Below, piece after piece: positions 14,084 to 22,406 of a stretch of DNA of 35,874 bases. Below the pieces are notes generated by a model. The model ran no database searches. It was not told where the DNA came from and was given only the letters and a program-made list of their open reading frames with translations. The first letter of the stretch is position 1. Each line of letters starts with the position of its first letter. The position numbers were made by a program, and so were the translations under genes. This stretch comes from a virus. Location of the stretch: the IMG/VR virus record IMGVR_UViG_3300008050_000132, positions 1-35,874 of that record. One strand, given 5' to 3'.

Positions 14084-17000
14084 ATGACCACTCGCGCCAA
14101 GCCCGAGATTCCGTTCGTAAACCTTCACGCTCATAGCGTGGCGGGTTCTATTTTTGATGCTCTTGGGTACCCTCAAGAACATATGGATTTTGCATACCAG
14201 AATGGCTGCAATGCCATGGCACTGACGGATCATGGAAACATGAATGGCTTGGCGCATCAGGTGTTACACGCCAAGAAGATGCAGGCAGAGGGCAAAGACT
14301 TTAAGCCCATCTTCGGCGTGGAGGCTTACTTCATTCCTTCTATCAGCGATTGGCGCACCGGCTATGAAGATGCGCGCACGAAGGCTAAGGGCAAGAAGAA
14401 AGAGTCTCAATCAGGAACGACGATTGAAGACGAGGATGCTAGCAAAAAGGTGGTGAAGGATATCCTTCGTCAGCGCGCTCACCTCATTCTGGTGGCACAA
14501 AACCAGACTGGGCTTAACAACCTTTTCAAGCTTATCTCCGAGAGTTATAAGCAGGAGAACTTCTACCGCTACCCGCGCATGGATTATGAGCTACTGGCAA
14601 AGTACTCAGAAGGCGTCATTGCAGCTTCTGCCTGTCTCGGCGGCGTTTACGCTCAGGACTTCTGGCATAGCTGGGAGACAGACGAAGATGGCAAGCGCAC
14701 TTTTGATGAGGCACAAGCTCTCGGTCGCATGTGCGAAACTACTCGCCGCATGCAAGCCATCTTCGGCGACCGCTGGTATGGCGAACTACAGTGGAACAGC
14801 GTACCGGAGCAACATATGCTGAATCAGTGTATCATTGAGATGCACCGCGAGTTCGGCATTGAGTTGATTTCCACAGCAGACAGCCACTATCCTTCGCCGC
14901 AAGCGTGGAAGGATCGCGAGTTGTATAAGCGTCTAGGCTGGCTGGGCAAGTCCAAGCCTGATTATGAGAGTAACGAATTGCCTATTGATGTAGATGAGAT
15001 CGGCTATGAACTGTATCCCAAGAACGGCGATCAGATGTGGGAGGCTTATAAGAAGTACTCTGCTGGTGCCGGGATTGAGTACGATGACGATCTGGTCCTT
15101 ACTTCAATTAAGAACGGCTACGACATCGCCCATAGTCGTATTGATTCCTTCTTTCCCGACAACACGGTCAGGTTGCCTGACTTCGTTGTTCCCGCGGGAC
15201 TGACAGCAACCGAGGCACTTATTAAGCTTAGCCACGAAGGGCTAAAGACTCTCGGCTTCCACGAAAACGAGGATTATATCGATCGCTTGCAGAACGAGCT
15301 TAAGGTCATCGATGACAGAGGCTTCAGTAAGTACTTCCTTACAATGAAGGCTATCGCAGACAAGGCATCAGCGAAGATGCTCACCGGTCCCGGTCGCGGT
15401 TCGGCTGCTGGCTCGCTGGTGGCGTATGCTTTGGGCATCACACAGGTTGATCCTATTAAGTATGGGCTTCTGTTCTCTCGCTTCTTACGCTCTGACGCTA
15501 CGGACTACCCGGATATCGATTATGATGTGTCGGACCCGATGGCGCTCAAGGAAGAGCTTATTGCTGATTGGGGAGAGGACACTGTTGCTCCCATTTCCAA
15601 CTGGAACACACTGCAGCTTAAGTCGCTCATTAAAGACATCGCAAAGTTCTATGGGATCCCCTTCACGGAGGTCAACCCGGTTACTAGCGCGATGATGTTT
15701 GAGGCAACTGGACCAGCGAAGCAGCGCCACGGCATCAAGGCTGGTGTATATGTTCCCACCTTTGACGAGGTGATGGAGTTTAGTGGGTCGCTACAGGCTT
15801 TCTTGGCTAAGTACCCACACGTTAAGACTCACGTTGAGGCGCTCTACGGGCAGGTTCGGTCATGTTCGCGTCATGCCGGCGGAGTTGTGGTCGCGGAGAA
15901 CCTTGATCAATACATGCCGCTTATCAATTCTGGTGGTATCCGACAGACGCCATGGGCAGAGGGTCAGAACGTCCGACACCTTGAGCCCATGGGCTTCATT
16001 AAGTTTGATATCCTTGGGCTGTCAACACTGCGAATGATTGAGGGTGCCATCCGTCACATTCTCCAGCGCCATGCTGGAATCGCTGAGCCGACCTTTGAGC
16101 AGATCAGAGAGTTTTACAACATTAACCTTCACCCGGACCAAATCGACTTCGGAGATCAGGAAGTATATGAGAACATTTTTCATGCCGGCAAGTGGGGAGG
16201 AATCTTCCAGTTCGCAGAGAACGGAGCCCAGCAATTCTGCATCAGGGCTAAGCCGACTAGCATTATTGATATCTCTGCTGTTACTTCTATCTTCCGCCCC
16301 GGTCCATTGAGTGCCGGAGTCGATAAAGACTATGTAGAAGCGAAGCAATCGCCACAGTACATCAAGTACCTGCACCCGATCGTTGAGGAGATTACTCAGG
16401 AGACATACGGCTTCCTGATTTTCCAAGAACAGATCGCGTTGCTGGCTCATAAGTTGGGCAAAGACTTGACACTCGATGAGGCTAATCTTCTTCGCAAGCT
16501 ACTTACTAAGAAGGGAACAGGCAAGAATGATAAGAAAGCGGCTATTCATAAAAAGTTTATTCAAGGTTGTGAAGAGAAGGGCATCAAGGTCTCGGACGCT
16601 GAAGGACTGTGGGATACTTTTGAGTACTTTTCTGGTTATGGCTTTAACAAGTCACACGCAGTGTCGTACTCGGTCCTCTCGTTCCAGTGCGCGTGGCTGA
16701 TGAACTACTTCCCGTCCGAGTGGGTTGCATCCTTCTTGGACAAGGAGCCTGAGTCTCGCAAGGAGAAGGCAATCAACATTGCCAAGACCTCCGGGTTCGC
16801 GATTGCTCCGCTGGATATCAACAAGTCGGGCACAGTCTGGGAGATTAGTTCAGACGGCAAGACTCTGGTACAGCCACTCACTTCGGTGAAGGGTCTTGGT
16901 GAATCAGCTATCGCTCAGGTGATTGCCAACCGTCCGTTTGAAGCCATTGAAGACTTCTTATTCAACGAGAACATCACATACTCTAAGCTCAACAAGAAGG

Positions 17001-17536
17001 CACTGGATGTTCTAATCCGCTGTCAGGCTTTGAACGCTTTGATGGATGACCGCTTCACTGGGCTCAAACACTTCTGGTCTGCTGTTGCTGTCGACCGTCC
17101 GAAGAACCGCAAGAAGTTTGCGGAGAATATCGAACTGTACTCCCCAGAAGGAGACTTCACAGAAGAGGAATTGATTCAGTATCAGGCTGATCTTACAGGA
17201 GTATTCCCGTTCGACTTGGTTTTGAGCAACCGGGTTCGCCAACGCCTAGAGGAGAGGTTCGTGCCGCCACTTGGTGAGTTCGACCCGGATCTGCAGGTGG
17301 CATGGTTCGTGCCGCGCAAGATTACTTCGCGGAAGACCAAGAACGGAAAGATATATTGGGTTGTTGAGGTTATCGATTCATCGAACAAGACAACCAAGAT
17401 CAAGTGCTGGGGTGTACGACCTGAGCGCGGAGACAATGTTCAGATCAATCGCCCGTACATGGCGAAGCTGGACTACGATCCTAAGTGGGGATTCAGCACT
17501 CGCTCGATTCACCACAACTTTAAACTATTGGGGTAA
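14084..17536 (+). CDS. dnaE: DNA polymerase III alpha subunit (DnaE-like, with PHP domain)
   Basis: 1150 residues, near the 1160 of bacterial DnaE. The PHP domain is at the N terminus with its metal ligands apparently intact: VNLHAHSVAG (His15, His17), ALTDHGNM, FGVEAYF, SACLGG and TADSHYP. This suggests active proofreading, unlike E. coli DnaE. The C-family polymerase domain has GPGRGSAAGSLVAY, the catalytic pair in YPDIDYDVSD, and the third acidic residue in IKFDILGLSTLRM. The thumb/finger regions GIFQFAENGAQQF, FRPGPL and YGFNKSHAVSYS match DnaE. A C-terminal OB-fold-like part follows, and I see no clear clamp-binding motif. No clamp or clamp loader is seen in the window. ATG 14084 lies 6 bases after the small upstream gene. 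Confidence 0.95.
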   Translation: MTTRAKPEIPFVNLHAHSVAGSIFDALGYPQEHMDFAYQNGCNAMALTDHGNMNGLAHQVLHAKKMQAEGKDFKPIFGVEAYFIPSISDWRTGYEDARTKAKGKKKESQSGTTIEDEDASKKVVKDILRQRAHLILVAQNQTGLNNLFKLISESYKQENFYRYPRMDYELLAKYSEGVIAASACLGGVYAQDFWHSWETDEDGKRTFDEAQALGRMCETTRRMQAIFGDRWYGELQWNSVPEQHMLNQCIIEMHREFGIELISTADSHYPSPQAWKDRELYKRLGWLGKSKPDYESNELPIDVDEIGYELYPKNGDQMWEAYKKYSAGAGIEYDDDLVLTSIKNGYDIAHSRIDSFFPDNTVRLPDFVVPAGLTATEALIKLSHEGLKTLGFHENEDYIDRLQNELKVIDDRGFSKYFLTMKAIADKASAKMLTGPGRGSAAGSLVAYALGITQVDPIKYGLLFSRFLRSDATDYPDIDYDVSDPMALKEELIADWGEDTVAPISNWNTLQLKSLIKDIAKFYGIPFTEVNPVTSAMMFEATGPAKQRHGIKAGVYVPTFDEVMEFSGSLQAFLAKYPHVKTHVEALYGQVRSCSRHAGGVVVAENLDQYMPLINSGGIRQTPWAEGQNVRHLEPMGFIKFDILGLSTLRMIEGAIRHILQRHAGIAEPTFEQIREFYNINLHPDQIDFGDQEVYENIFHAGKWGGIFQFAENGAQQFCIRAKPTSIIDISAVTSIFRPGPLSAGVDKDYVEAKQSPQYIKYLHPIVEEITQETYGFLIFQEQIALLAHKLGKDLTLDEANLLRKLLTKKGTGKNDKKAAIHKKFIQGCEEKGIKVSDAEGLWDTFEYFSGYGFNKSHAVSYSVLSFQCAWLMNYFPSEWVASFLDKEPESRKEKAINIAKTSGFAIAPLDINKSGTVWEISSDGKTLVQPLTSVKGLGESAIAQVIANRPFEAIEDFLFNENITYSKLNKKALDVLIRCQALNALMDDRFTGLKHFWSAVAVDRPKNRKKFAENIELYSPEGDFTEEELIQYQADLTGVFPFDLVLSNRVRQRLEERFVPPLGEFDPDLQVAWFVPRKITSRKTKNGKIYWVVEVIDSSNKTTKIKCWGVRPERGDNVQINRPYMAKLDYDPKWGFSTRSIHHNFKLLG

Positions 17537-17538
17537 AC

Positions 17539-17988
17539 ATGTCGGATTGCAAAACTGCCTATGATATTATGGATGTTTTTAAAATAGAAGAAGATGAGAT
17601 GTCTATGCAATCGGTGCTGGCTTTGGAGCGAGTTTGGATCTTTATAACTGAGAGATTCAGGTTTGAAAGACTGAGCGATCTCGACCGCTCTGGCGCTAGG
17701 TTGGCGCCCCTTGTGAATGAACAGGCTCAAGTGCTTGTCGCTCATGCAAAGGATTTGAAAAGAGATTGTACTACCGCAGAGTTAAAGGCGATTAACGATC
17801 TATATGATATTTATCTTGCCCGACAAGCGACCAAAGACAAGCTGAATAAACTCCAATTGTCGGCACTGGCGAGATATACTCCGCTTATTAAAGAGATGTA
17901 TGGGGCTTGGACTTCAGCAGTTAATAAGAAAAACGAGATATATCGAAGCCTAAGTCGCGCCCCCGGATCTGGCTTTAGCCGACAATAA
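17539..17988 (+). CDS. helical hypothetical protein after Pol III alpha
   Basis: 149 residues; ATG lies 2 bases after the polymerase stop, with GGGG at 17530-17533 as a weak ribosome site. Mostly alpha-helical with alternating charge: SVLALERVWIFITERFRFERL, split as SVLALERVWIF and ITERFRFERL, then KDLKRDCTTAELKAINDLYD. A basic, Gly/Ser-rich tail RAPGSGFSRQ ends it. No motif or family recognised. The position suggests a replication-linked role, which the sequence cannot confirm. Confidence 0.75.
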   Translation: MSDCKTAYDIMDVFKIEEDEMSMQSVLALERVWIFITERFRFERLSDLDRSGARLAPLVNEQAQVLVAHAKDLKRDCTTAELKAINDLYDIYLARQATKDKLNKLQLSALARYTPLIKEMYGAWTSAVNKKNEIYRSLSRAPGSGFSRQ

Positions 17989-18007
17989 AAAACAAAAGAG
18001 AACAAAC

Positions 18008-18628
18008 ATGAAACATATTATTAACGCTAGTCCTCTGTTGAAGGACTACGATCTCCGAGATAACTTCCCTGTTGTCATCAGAGTCAGAAACTTCAACGAG
18101 GTCACGGCGCGAGACTTTACGCTACAGATGGCGAAGGCTCACAACACTGGGCAACCAGTTGTCCCTGTTATTATCGACAGTTACGGCGGTGCAGTGTACA
18201 GTCTTATGTCTATGATTTCAGATGTACGTAGCTCCAAGCTACCAGTCGCGACGGTTATCCAAGGCAAGGCAATGTCTTGCGGAGCTATCTTCTCGACCTT
18301 CGGCACCAAGGGCATGAGGTATATGGATCCTCACGCTACGGTAATGATCCATGACGTGTCAAGCGGAGCATGGGGAAAGATCGAAGAGATCAAAGCAGAC
18401 GCCAAGGAAGCCGAGAGACTACAGAAGAAGGTCTATCACATGATGGCTGCGAACTGTGGCAAGAGCAAGAACTACTTCTTGAAATTGATTCACGACAAGG
18501 GGCATGCCGACTGGTATCTTGAACCAGACGAGTGCCTTGAGCATGGACTAATCGACCACGTTGACATGCCACAGCTTAATGTCGACATTAACGTAGAGAT
18601 TACGTTTGGTAGCCAAAACCAACAATAA
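18008..18628 (+). CDS. ClpP-like serine protease, copy 1
   Basis: 206 residues. The fold is the ClpP/crotonase type: PVIIDSYGGAVYSLMSM corresponds to the 'SPGG' oxyanion segment, with DSYGG instead of NSPGG. The nucleophile is Ser90 in AMSCGAI, the base is His115 in MIHDVSSG, and the acid is likely Asp168 in ADWYLEPDE, aligned with the ClpP 'RDxFLS' Asp. All three triad residues are present. Length is normal for ClpP (about 200). Membership of the ClpP class does not tell whether it works with an unfoldase, and no ClpX or ClpA is seen here. Phages use such proteins for head maturation or for changing host proteolysis. A second copy is at 23685. Confidence 0.88.
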   Translation: MKHIINASPLLKDYDLRDNFPVVIRVRNFNEVTARDFTLQMAKAHNTGQPVVPVIIDSYGGAVYSLMSMISDVRSSKLPVATVIQGKAMSCGAIFSTFGTKGMRYMDPHATVMIHDVSSGAWGKIEEIKADAKEAERLQKKVYHMMAANCGKSKNYFLKLIHDKGHADWYLEPDECLEHGLIDHVDMPQLNVDINVEITFGSQNQQ

Positions 18629-18640
18629 CAACTACTTAGG

Positions 18641-18880
18641 ATGATGGACTCTTTTGTTATAGTTATCGGTTCTTTCTTTGTGCTGTTCGCCGCTTTTATG
18701 CTGGTGGGCATGTACGCCGCACGCCTACGCCTCAAACGCAGCGAGCGATTGATGGAAGATATGATGAGAGAATACGAGAATGCCTATCAACAGAACCCAG
18801 ACGATGGTTTTCTGCGCGACAATGTTATTGAGTTCCGCGCCCGTCGTTGGGCAGAGCACGAAAAAAACAACAAAAAGTAG
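18641..18880 (+). CDS. small single-pass membrane protein
   Basis: 79 residues; ATG 18641 or 18644. Residues about 4-27 are a hydrophobic helix (FVIVIGSFFVLFAAFMLVGM), followed at once by a basic stretch AARLRLKRSERL and a charged cytoplasmic helix. The topology would be N-out with a cytoplasmic tail. No cysteine or lipobox. The ribosome site is poor (AGG at 18638). No family recognised. Its stop is immediately followed by the -35 box of the next promoter. Confidence 0.65.
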   Translation: MMDSFVIVIGSFFVLFAAFMLVGMYAARLRLKRSERLMEDMMREYENAYQQNPDDGFLRDNVIEFRARRWAEHEKNNKK

Positions 18881-18909
18881 TTGACAACAGCCCCTTTATC
18901 TGTTATTAT
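18881..18909 (+). promoter_or_regulatory. sigma-70-like promoter of the 18942-22657 gene cluster
   Basis: TTGACA at 18881-18886, 17-base spacer, TATTAT at 18904-18909, located in the 61-base gap between genes. It likely drives the run of overlapping genes from 18942 through the sigma-like protein. Confidence 0.72.
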
Positions 18910-18941
18910 ATACATACTAATCATTCACCACAGGAGCAAAA

Positions 18942-19235
18942 ATGAGTGAAGAAGCCCAGCCCACCCCGTCTAAGCGGGAGGCACGCCGCCAACGCTATAT
19001 TATAGAATATGTGCGTTCCCTTAAGGAAATCGAAGATGCAATGGAGCCCTACAAGGAACACCGTCGCGACCTTCGCAATGAGTATCGCCGCCAAGGATGG
19101 CTTACCCGTGATGAGATGAGTATCGCTGTCAAAGCTTATCGTCTTATGAAGGGAGAGGTCGACCTCGACGAACTTTACGAGACTTACAGCGTCCTCTCGA
19201 CTGCTGCTAATCCTGATGCCGAGACCGAGCTATGA
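18942..19235 (+). CDS. charged helical hypothetical protein upstream of dUTPase
   Basis: 97 residues, ATG with AGGAGC at 18932-18937. It is highly charged and helical: KREARRQRYIIEYVRSLKEIEDAM, read as KREARRQRYIIEY then VRSLKEIEDAM, then YKEHRRDLRNEYRRQGWLT and DEMSIAVKAYRLMKGEVD. The order 'helix, DL-x-x-E-x-x-x-x-G, helix with KAYR-x-x-K' reminds me loosely of GapR/DUF2312 nucleoid proteins, but that is weak. Its stop overlaps the dUTPase start (ATGATGA). Confidence 0.7.
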   Translation: MSEEAQPTPSKREARRQRYIIEYVRSLKEIEDAMEPYKEHRRDLRNEYRRQGWLTRDEMSIAVKAYRLMKGEVDLDELYETYSVLSTAANPDAETEL

Positions 19236-19693
19236 TGATCGAATGGTGCCGCACGCACTTTAACGTTCATCCTCCCTCGCGAGCAAACCCTTCTGACGCT
19301 GGACTGGATGTCCACTTCAACCCGAAGGACAACGCATCCGTGACTGTCAGACCCGGTGAGAGCACAATCTTGCCCACCGGTCTGCGGTTCGGGATCCCGT
19401 ACGGTTACATGCTGGAGGTTAAGAACCGCTCAGGCATGGCAGCGAAGCGCAGCCTCATCGTTGGGGCATGTGTCATCGACTCTGGCTATGACGGCGAGGT
19501 ATTTATTAACCTTCATAACATTGGTCAAACCGATCAAATTATCGAATCACACCAGAAGATCGCTCAAGTGGTCATGATTCCGGTGGTTCATTTTCGAGCC
19601 ATGGAGCGCAACAGCGGCGATGATTTATATGGCTGGTATCCAATCACTATCAGTGAACGAGGTGATGGAGCCTTGGGGAGCACAGGTGAGTAG
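19232..19693 (+). CDS. dut: dUTP diphosphatase (trimeric dUTPase)
   Basis: 153 residues. It hydrolyses dUTP to dUMP and PPi, keeping uracil out of phage DNA and supplying dUMP. All five trimeric dUTPase motifs are visible in order: SDAGLDV (1), NRSGMAAKRSL (2), VIDSGYDGEV (3, catalytic Asp), QKIAQVVMIPV (4) and RGDGALGSTG (5, flexible C-terminal P-loop-like arm). Motif 5 has GALGSTG in place of the common GGFGSTG. ATG 19232 or 19235; the start overlaps the upstream stop. The last eight bases overlap the cytochrome gene, which starts in another frame. Confidence 0.93.
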   Translation: MMIEWCRTHFNVHPPSRANPSDAGLDVHFNPKDNASVTVRPGESTILPTGLRFGIPYGYMLEVKNRSGMAAKRSLIVGACVIDSGYDGEVFINLHNIGQTDQIIESHQKIAQVVMIPVVHFRAMERNSGDDLYGWYPITISERGDGALGSTGE

Positions 19694-20018
19694 ACTACTC
19701 ATTATCTTTTTTATCGCTGCGCCCACAGTGGCGCAAGCCAACCCAGCCTCTGACTACAAGACTCAGTGTGCCGCTTGTCATGGCGAGTCCGGAGCAGGCG
19801 ATGGTCCTGCCTCCGCCTCTCTGCCCATAAAGCCGGCTAGCTTTCAGGACGCAAGTTTCTGGGCTTCGCGAACAGATGCACAGGTACGGACAGCGATTGC
19901 TGCTGGCGGCAGTGCGGTGGATAAGTCGCCCTTGATGCCTCCCATCGGGGCAGACTGGACAGAGGCACAGCTAGATGCAATGGTCGCATATTTAAAAACT
20001 CTCAAGGTGAGCAAATGA
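19686..20018 (+). CDS. periplasmic c-type cytochrome (class I, monohaem)
   Basis: 110 residues from GTG 19686, chosen for GGGGAG at 19675-19680 and because it starts exactly at a signal peptide: VSRLLIIFFIAAPTVAQA, cleaved before NPAS. The haem motif is Cys28-Ala-Ala-Cys31-His32 (QCAACHGESG). The likely distal ligand is Met84 in SPLMPPIGADW, followed by the C-terminal helix AQLDAMVAYLKTL typical of class I cytochromes. Haem attachment would need the host Ccm system in the periplasm. It should carry electrons in the host respiratory chain. It is embedded between dUTPase (8-base overlap) and a Dam methylase (4-base overlap), so it is a real part of the phage operon and not an assembly join. Partner proteins are unknown. 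Confidence 0.88.
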   Translation: MSRLLIIFFIAAPTVAQANPASDYKTQCAACHGESGAGDGPASASLPIKPASFQDASFWASRTDAQVRTAIAAGGSAVDKSPLMPPIGADWTEAQLDAMVAYLKTLKVSK

Positions 20019-20500
20019 ACACAGCAACACAACAAACACTATTTTCATCCAAGACGGGTGAGTGGGCAACCCCGCAGGACTTCTTTGAAAAGCTTAACTG
20101 GCGGTTCGGTCCATTCGACTTGGATCCCTGTGCCACCACCCACAATACCAAGTGCGCCAACTTCTTCACAGAAGCAGAGGATGGGCTGTCGAAGGATTGG
20201 TCCGGACACATCGTCTTCGTTAACCCTCCGTACGGCAGAGGTATCGATCAGTGGATCGCGAAAGCCTATCGAGAAGCGCAGAAGAAGCACACCCGAGTGG
20301 TCATGCTGATTCCTTCTCGCACCGACACGCGCTACTGGCACGACTATGTGATGAAGGCAAAAGAGGTTCACTTCGTCAAGGGCAGGCTGAAGTTTGGTGA
20401 CAGCACTAACTCTGCTCCGTTCCCGTCAGCGGTTGTTGTGTTTGAGAACACCATGCTTGACATGTCCGGTCCCATCGCAACCTCGATGAGCCGGTCGTGA
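20015..20500 (+). CDS. phage-type DNA N6-adenine methyltransferase (Dam, PF05869-like)
   Basis: 161 residues; ATG overlaps the cytochrome stop. The pattern WATPQDFFEKLN, then FDLDPCATTHNTK, then FVNPPYGRGIDQWI matches the short phage Dam family, with NPPY as the catalytic motif and DLDPCA as a conserved start of the fold. VVMLIPSRTDTRYW and FVKGRLKFG also match the family. It is unrelated in type to the D12-class Dam at 3414, so the element has two independent adenine methylases. Target unknown. Its stop overlaps the next GTG. Confidence 0.88.
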   Translation: MNTATQQTLFSSKTGEWATPQDFFEKLNWRFGPFDLDPCATTHNTKCANFFTEAEDGLSKDWSGHIVFVNPPYGRGIDQWIAKAYREAQKKHTRVVMLIPSRTDTRYWHDYVMKAKEVHFVKGRLKFGDSTNSAPFPSAVVVFENTMLDMSGPIATSMSRS

Positions 20501-20766
20501 ACAGGAAGCAGCGACGAGCAGCCGAGGCTCTCGCAAAGAAGGCGGAAGACACAGAAGATCCGCTAACAGCCAAAACAGCATTGTTCAGCAAGCTACCAGA
20601 AGAGTGCTTGATGTGTGAGCTACCATTTGATAAGACCGACAACGCGATGGTAACATCGTGGAGCGTAGTAGTCCGAGAAGATAAAGGAGTTGTCAGGCTA
20701 TACTGTCCTGACTGCTGGTCTGCTGCGCAAAAAGTTGTTGAAAAATATAAGAACGGAGAACTATAA
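20497..20766 (+). CDS. small zinc-ribbon-like hypothetical protein
   Basis: 89 residues, GTG start overlapping the methylase stop (GTGA). The N terminus MNRKQRRAAEALAKK is a basic helix seen at the start of many phage proteins. Then come two CxxC pairs, ECLMCELPF and LYCPDCWSAA, separated by about 40 residues with a beta hairpin between (VTSWSVVVREDKGVVRL). The pairs probably bind one Zn ion. Function unknown. The stop overlaps the next start (TAATG). Confidence 0.75.
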   Translation: MNRKQRRAAEALAKKAEDTEDPLTAKTALFSKLPEECLMCELPFDKTDNAMVTSWSVVVREDKGVVRLYCPDCWSAAQKVVEKYKNGEL

Positions 20767-21821
20767 TGAGGACAAAGGTAAGCCTTTGTTATGATGATGT
20801 CCTGCTGGTACCACAGTTTTCGGATATCCGCAGCCGCAAAGAGATTGATATTGGCACCACCTTGGGCACCGGCACCCGGGCGCTTGAACTGGGCATGCCG
20901 ATCATCTCTTCGCCGATGGATACCGTTACTGGACCAGCCATGGCAGAGGTCATGAACGTGTTCGGCGGTTTGGGTATTATCCATCGCTATTGTACGATTG
21001 ACGATCAGGTAAAGATGGTTCGGGCAGCAAAGCAGAATCGCTACCACTCCACCAAAAACGATATTCATGTCAATGTTGGCGCCGCTGTTGGGGTGACCGA
21101 GGGTTTCGAACAGCGCGCCATAGCCTTGCACCAAGCCGGCGTTGATTTCCTTTGTATTGACGTCGCCCACGGTCACCACACTCTGGTGCGTGAAGCAATC
21201 GAAACCCTCCGGTGTCTTATCGGCGGCGACAAACATATCATGGCTGGCAACGTCGCAACTCTTGAGGGAGTTAATGATCTGGCAGACTGGGGAGCAGACT
21301 CTGTACGCTGTAACATCGGTGGAGGATCCATCTGCTCGACAAGGATTCAGACCGGTCACGGCATGCCCGGGCTACAAACTATCATTGAGTGTTCTGAGAC
21401 AGACAGAGATGTGTCGATTATTGCTGACGGTGGAATCCGAAATAGCGGAGACATTGTTAAGGCGCTAGCCGCCGGCGCTGACTGTGTGATGATCGGCTCT
21501 CTCCTCTCTGCTACCACAGAGTCTCCGGGCGCAATCCAATTTGTCGCAGGAGATCGGTTCAAGACCTATCGTGGCATGGCATCGGAAGAAGCCCAGCAAG
21601 ACTGGCGAGGGAAGGCTTCGTCTCTAGAGGGCATTTCAACAATCATTCCTTATAAGGGTTCGGTGACACGCATCTTGGAGCAACTAGATAACGGCATCCG
21701 CAGCGGGTTTTCGTATTCAGGCTCCCGTACTTTGACAGAACTGCAGTCACGCGCCCGGTTTACGCGGCAAACGGCATCGGGCATTTCAGAATCGAAGACG
21801 CATATTCTGGAGAAGAAGTAG
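20766..21821 (+). CDS. IMP dehydrogenase / GMP reductase family enzyme, without CBS domains
   Basis: 351 residues. The TIM-barrel signature is clear: [13 protein letters not shown] at the start, [12 protein letters not shown], the catalytic loop [15 protein letters not shown] with Cys190, and the phosphate site [21 protein letters not shown]. The two CBS domains of bacterial IMPDH are absent. In the flap, the IMPDH Arg-Tyr motif is not seen (I read [17 protein letters not shown] before IIPYKGSV), which points toward a GMP-reductase-like reaction (GMP to IMP) instead of IMP to XMP. I cannot settle this by eye. Either way it would shift the purine pool. TAATG overlap upstream and TAGTG overlap downstream place it in the operon. 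Confidence 0.88.
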   Translation: MRTKVSLCYDDVLLVPQFSDIRSRKEIDIGTTLGTGTRALELGMPIISSPMDTVTGPAMAEVMNVFGGLGIIHRYCTIDDQVKMVRAAKQNRYHSTKNDIHVNVGAAVGVTEGFEQRAIALHQAGVDFLCIDVAHGHHTLVREAIETLRCLIGGDKHIMAGNVATLEGVNDLADWGADSVRCNIGGGSICSTRIQTGHGMPGLQTIIECSETDRDVSIIADGGIRNSGDIVKALAAGADCVMIGSLLSATTESPGAIQFVAGDRFKTYRGMASEEAQQDWRGKASSLEGISTIIPYKGSVTRILEQLDNGIRSGFSYSGSRTLTELQSRARFTRQTASGISESKTHILEKK

Positions 21822-22147
21822 TGTCAGAAGACTTGTATAATAAGCGGGTAATCTTTCGAGAGAACGACAAGGTACACGCGCAGCTACGAATCAGACTAAA
21901 CTATGACGGCATCAGCCAGTCTGATTTCTTTCGTAGCTGTATTGAGGCTTACTTGGCTCAGGATGCAGAGTTCGAAGACTTCGTTGCATCATTAAGGTCC
22001 AAGAAGAGCAAACATGGGAAAGTCAGGATAGCGAAGTCTAAGAAGTTAGAAGAAAAGGGGAAAGAGACAGTTAATAAGCTTGCTCTTAACCCGAGTGAGA
22101 TTGAAAATATATTTGATATGATTGAGGAAGAACACAATGAGTTATGA
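21821..22147 (+). CDS. ribbon-helix-helix-like candidate regulator
   Basis: 108 residues, GTG start overlapping the upstream stop. The N-terminal 50 residues fit an Arc/MetJ-type ribbon-helix-helix: a strand with KRVIFREND, then KVHAQLRIRL, then a helix with ISQSDFFRSCIEAYLAQD. The next part is strongly basic (LRSKKSKHGKVRIAKSKKLEEK) and the C terminus is acidic. This would suit a small DNA- or RNA-binding regulator, but no family is certain. It sits just before two tiny genes, the second of which looks like a sigma region 4 protein. Confidence 0.6.
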   Translation: MSEDLYNKRVIFRENDKVHAQLRIRLNYDGISQSDFFRSCIEAYLAQDAEFEDFVASLRSKKSKHGKVRIAKSKKLEEKGKETVNKLALNPSEIENIFDMIEEEHNEL

Positions 22148-22406
22148 AATTGGAAGCATCGTGCTACATAGTCGCAAGACTAGCCCGGGCTATTATGGGG
22201 TCATCGTCGAGTCAGAGTTACGCCCCGATGGATCCCTCCCGCCTTGGCGCTGGTATAAGATAAAATTTACCACTCCGCTTCCACCTGAAATGACCGATGG
22301 CTGGTATCGGTGTGATCACGTAACTGTGATTCGGGGCTATGATGAGATAGCTAAGATTCACACTGCCATGATTGCTTCGGAAAATGTGATAGCAGACGCG
22401 GGATGA
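22137..22406 (+). CDS. small beta-rich hypothetical protein
   Basis: 89 residues from ATG 22137, chosen because GAGGAAG at 22124-22130 is well spaced; the in-frame TTG at 22122 is less likely. It overlaps the previous gene by 11 bases. The sequence is beta-rich: YEIGSIVLHSRK, YYGVIVESEL, WRWYKIKF, GWYRCDHVTVI, consistent with an SH3- or KOW-like barrel. No family recognised. Confidence 0.7.
   Translation: MSYEIGSIVLHSRKTSPGYYGVIVESELRPDGSLPPWRWYKIKFTTPLPPEMTDGWYRCDHVTVIRGYDEIAKIHTAMIASENVIADAG

Noticed and set aside
16466-16488. TTGACA with TAATCT inside the polymerase gene
   Set aside because: The spacer is only 11 bases, too short for a sigma-70 promoter.
20406-21359. A 317-residue open frame on the - strand
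   Set aside because: It lies entirely opposite the zinc-ribbon and IMPDH/GMPR genes, which have clear family motifs, and has no family resemblance or ribosome site. It is a shadow frame.
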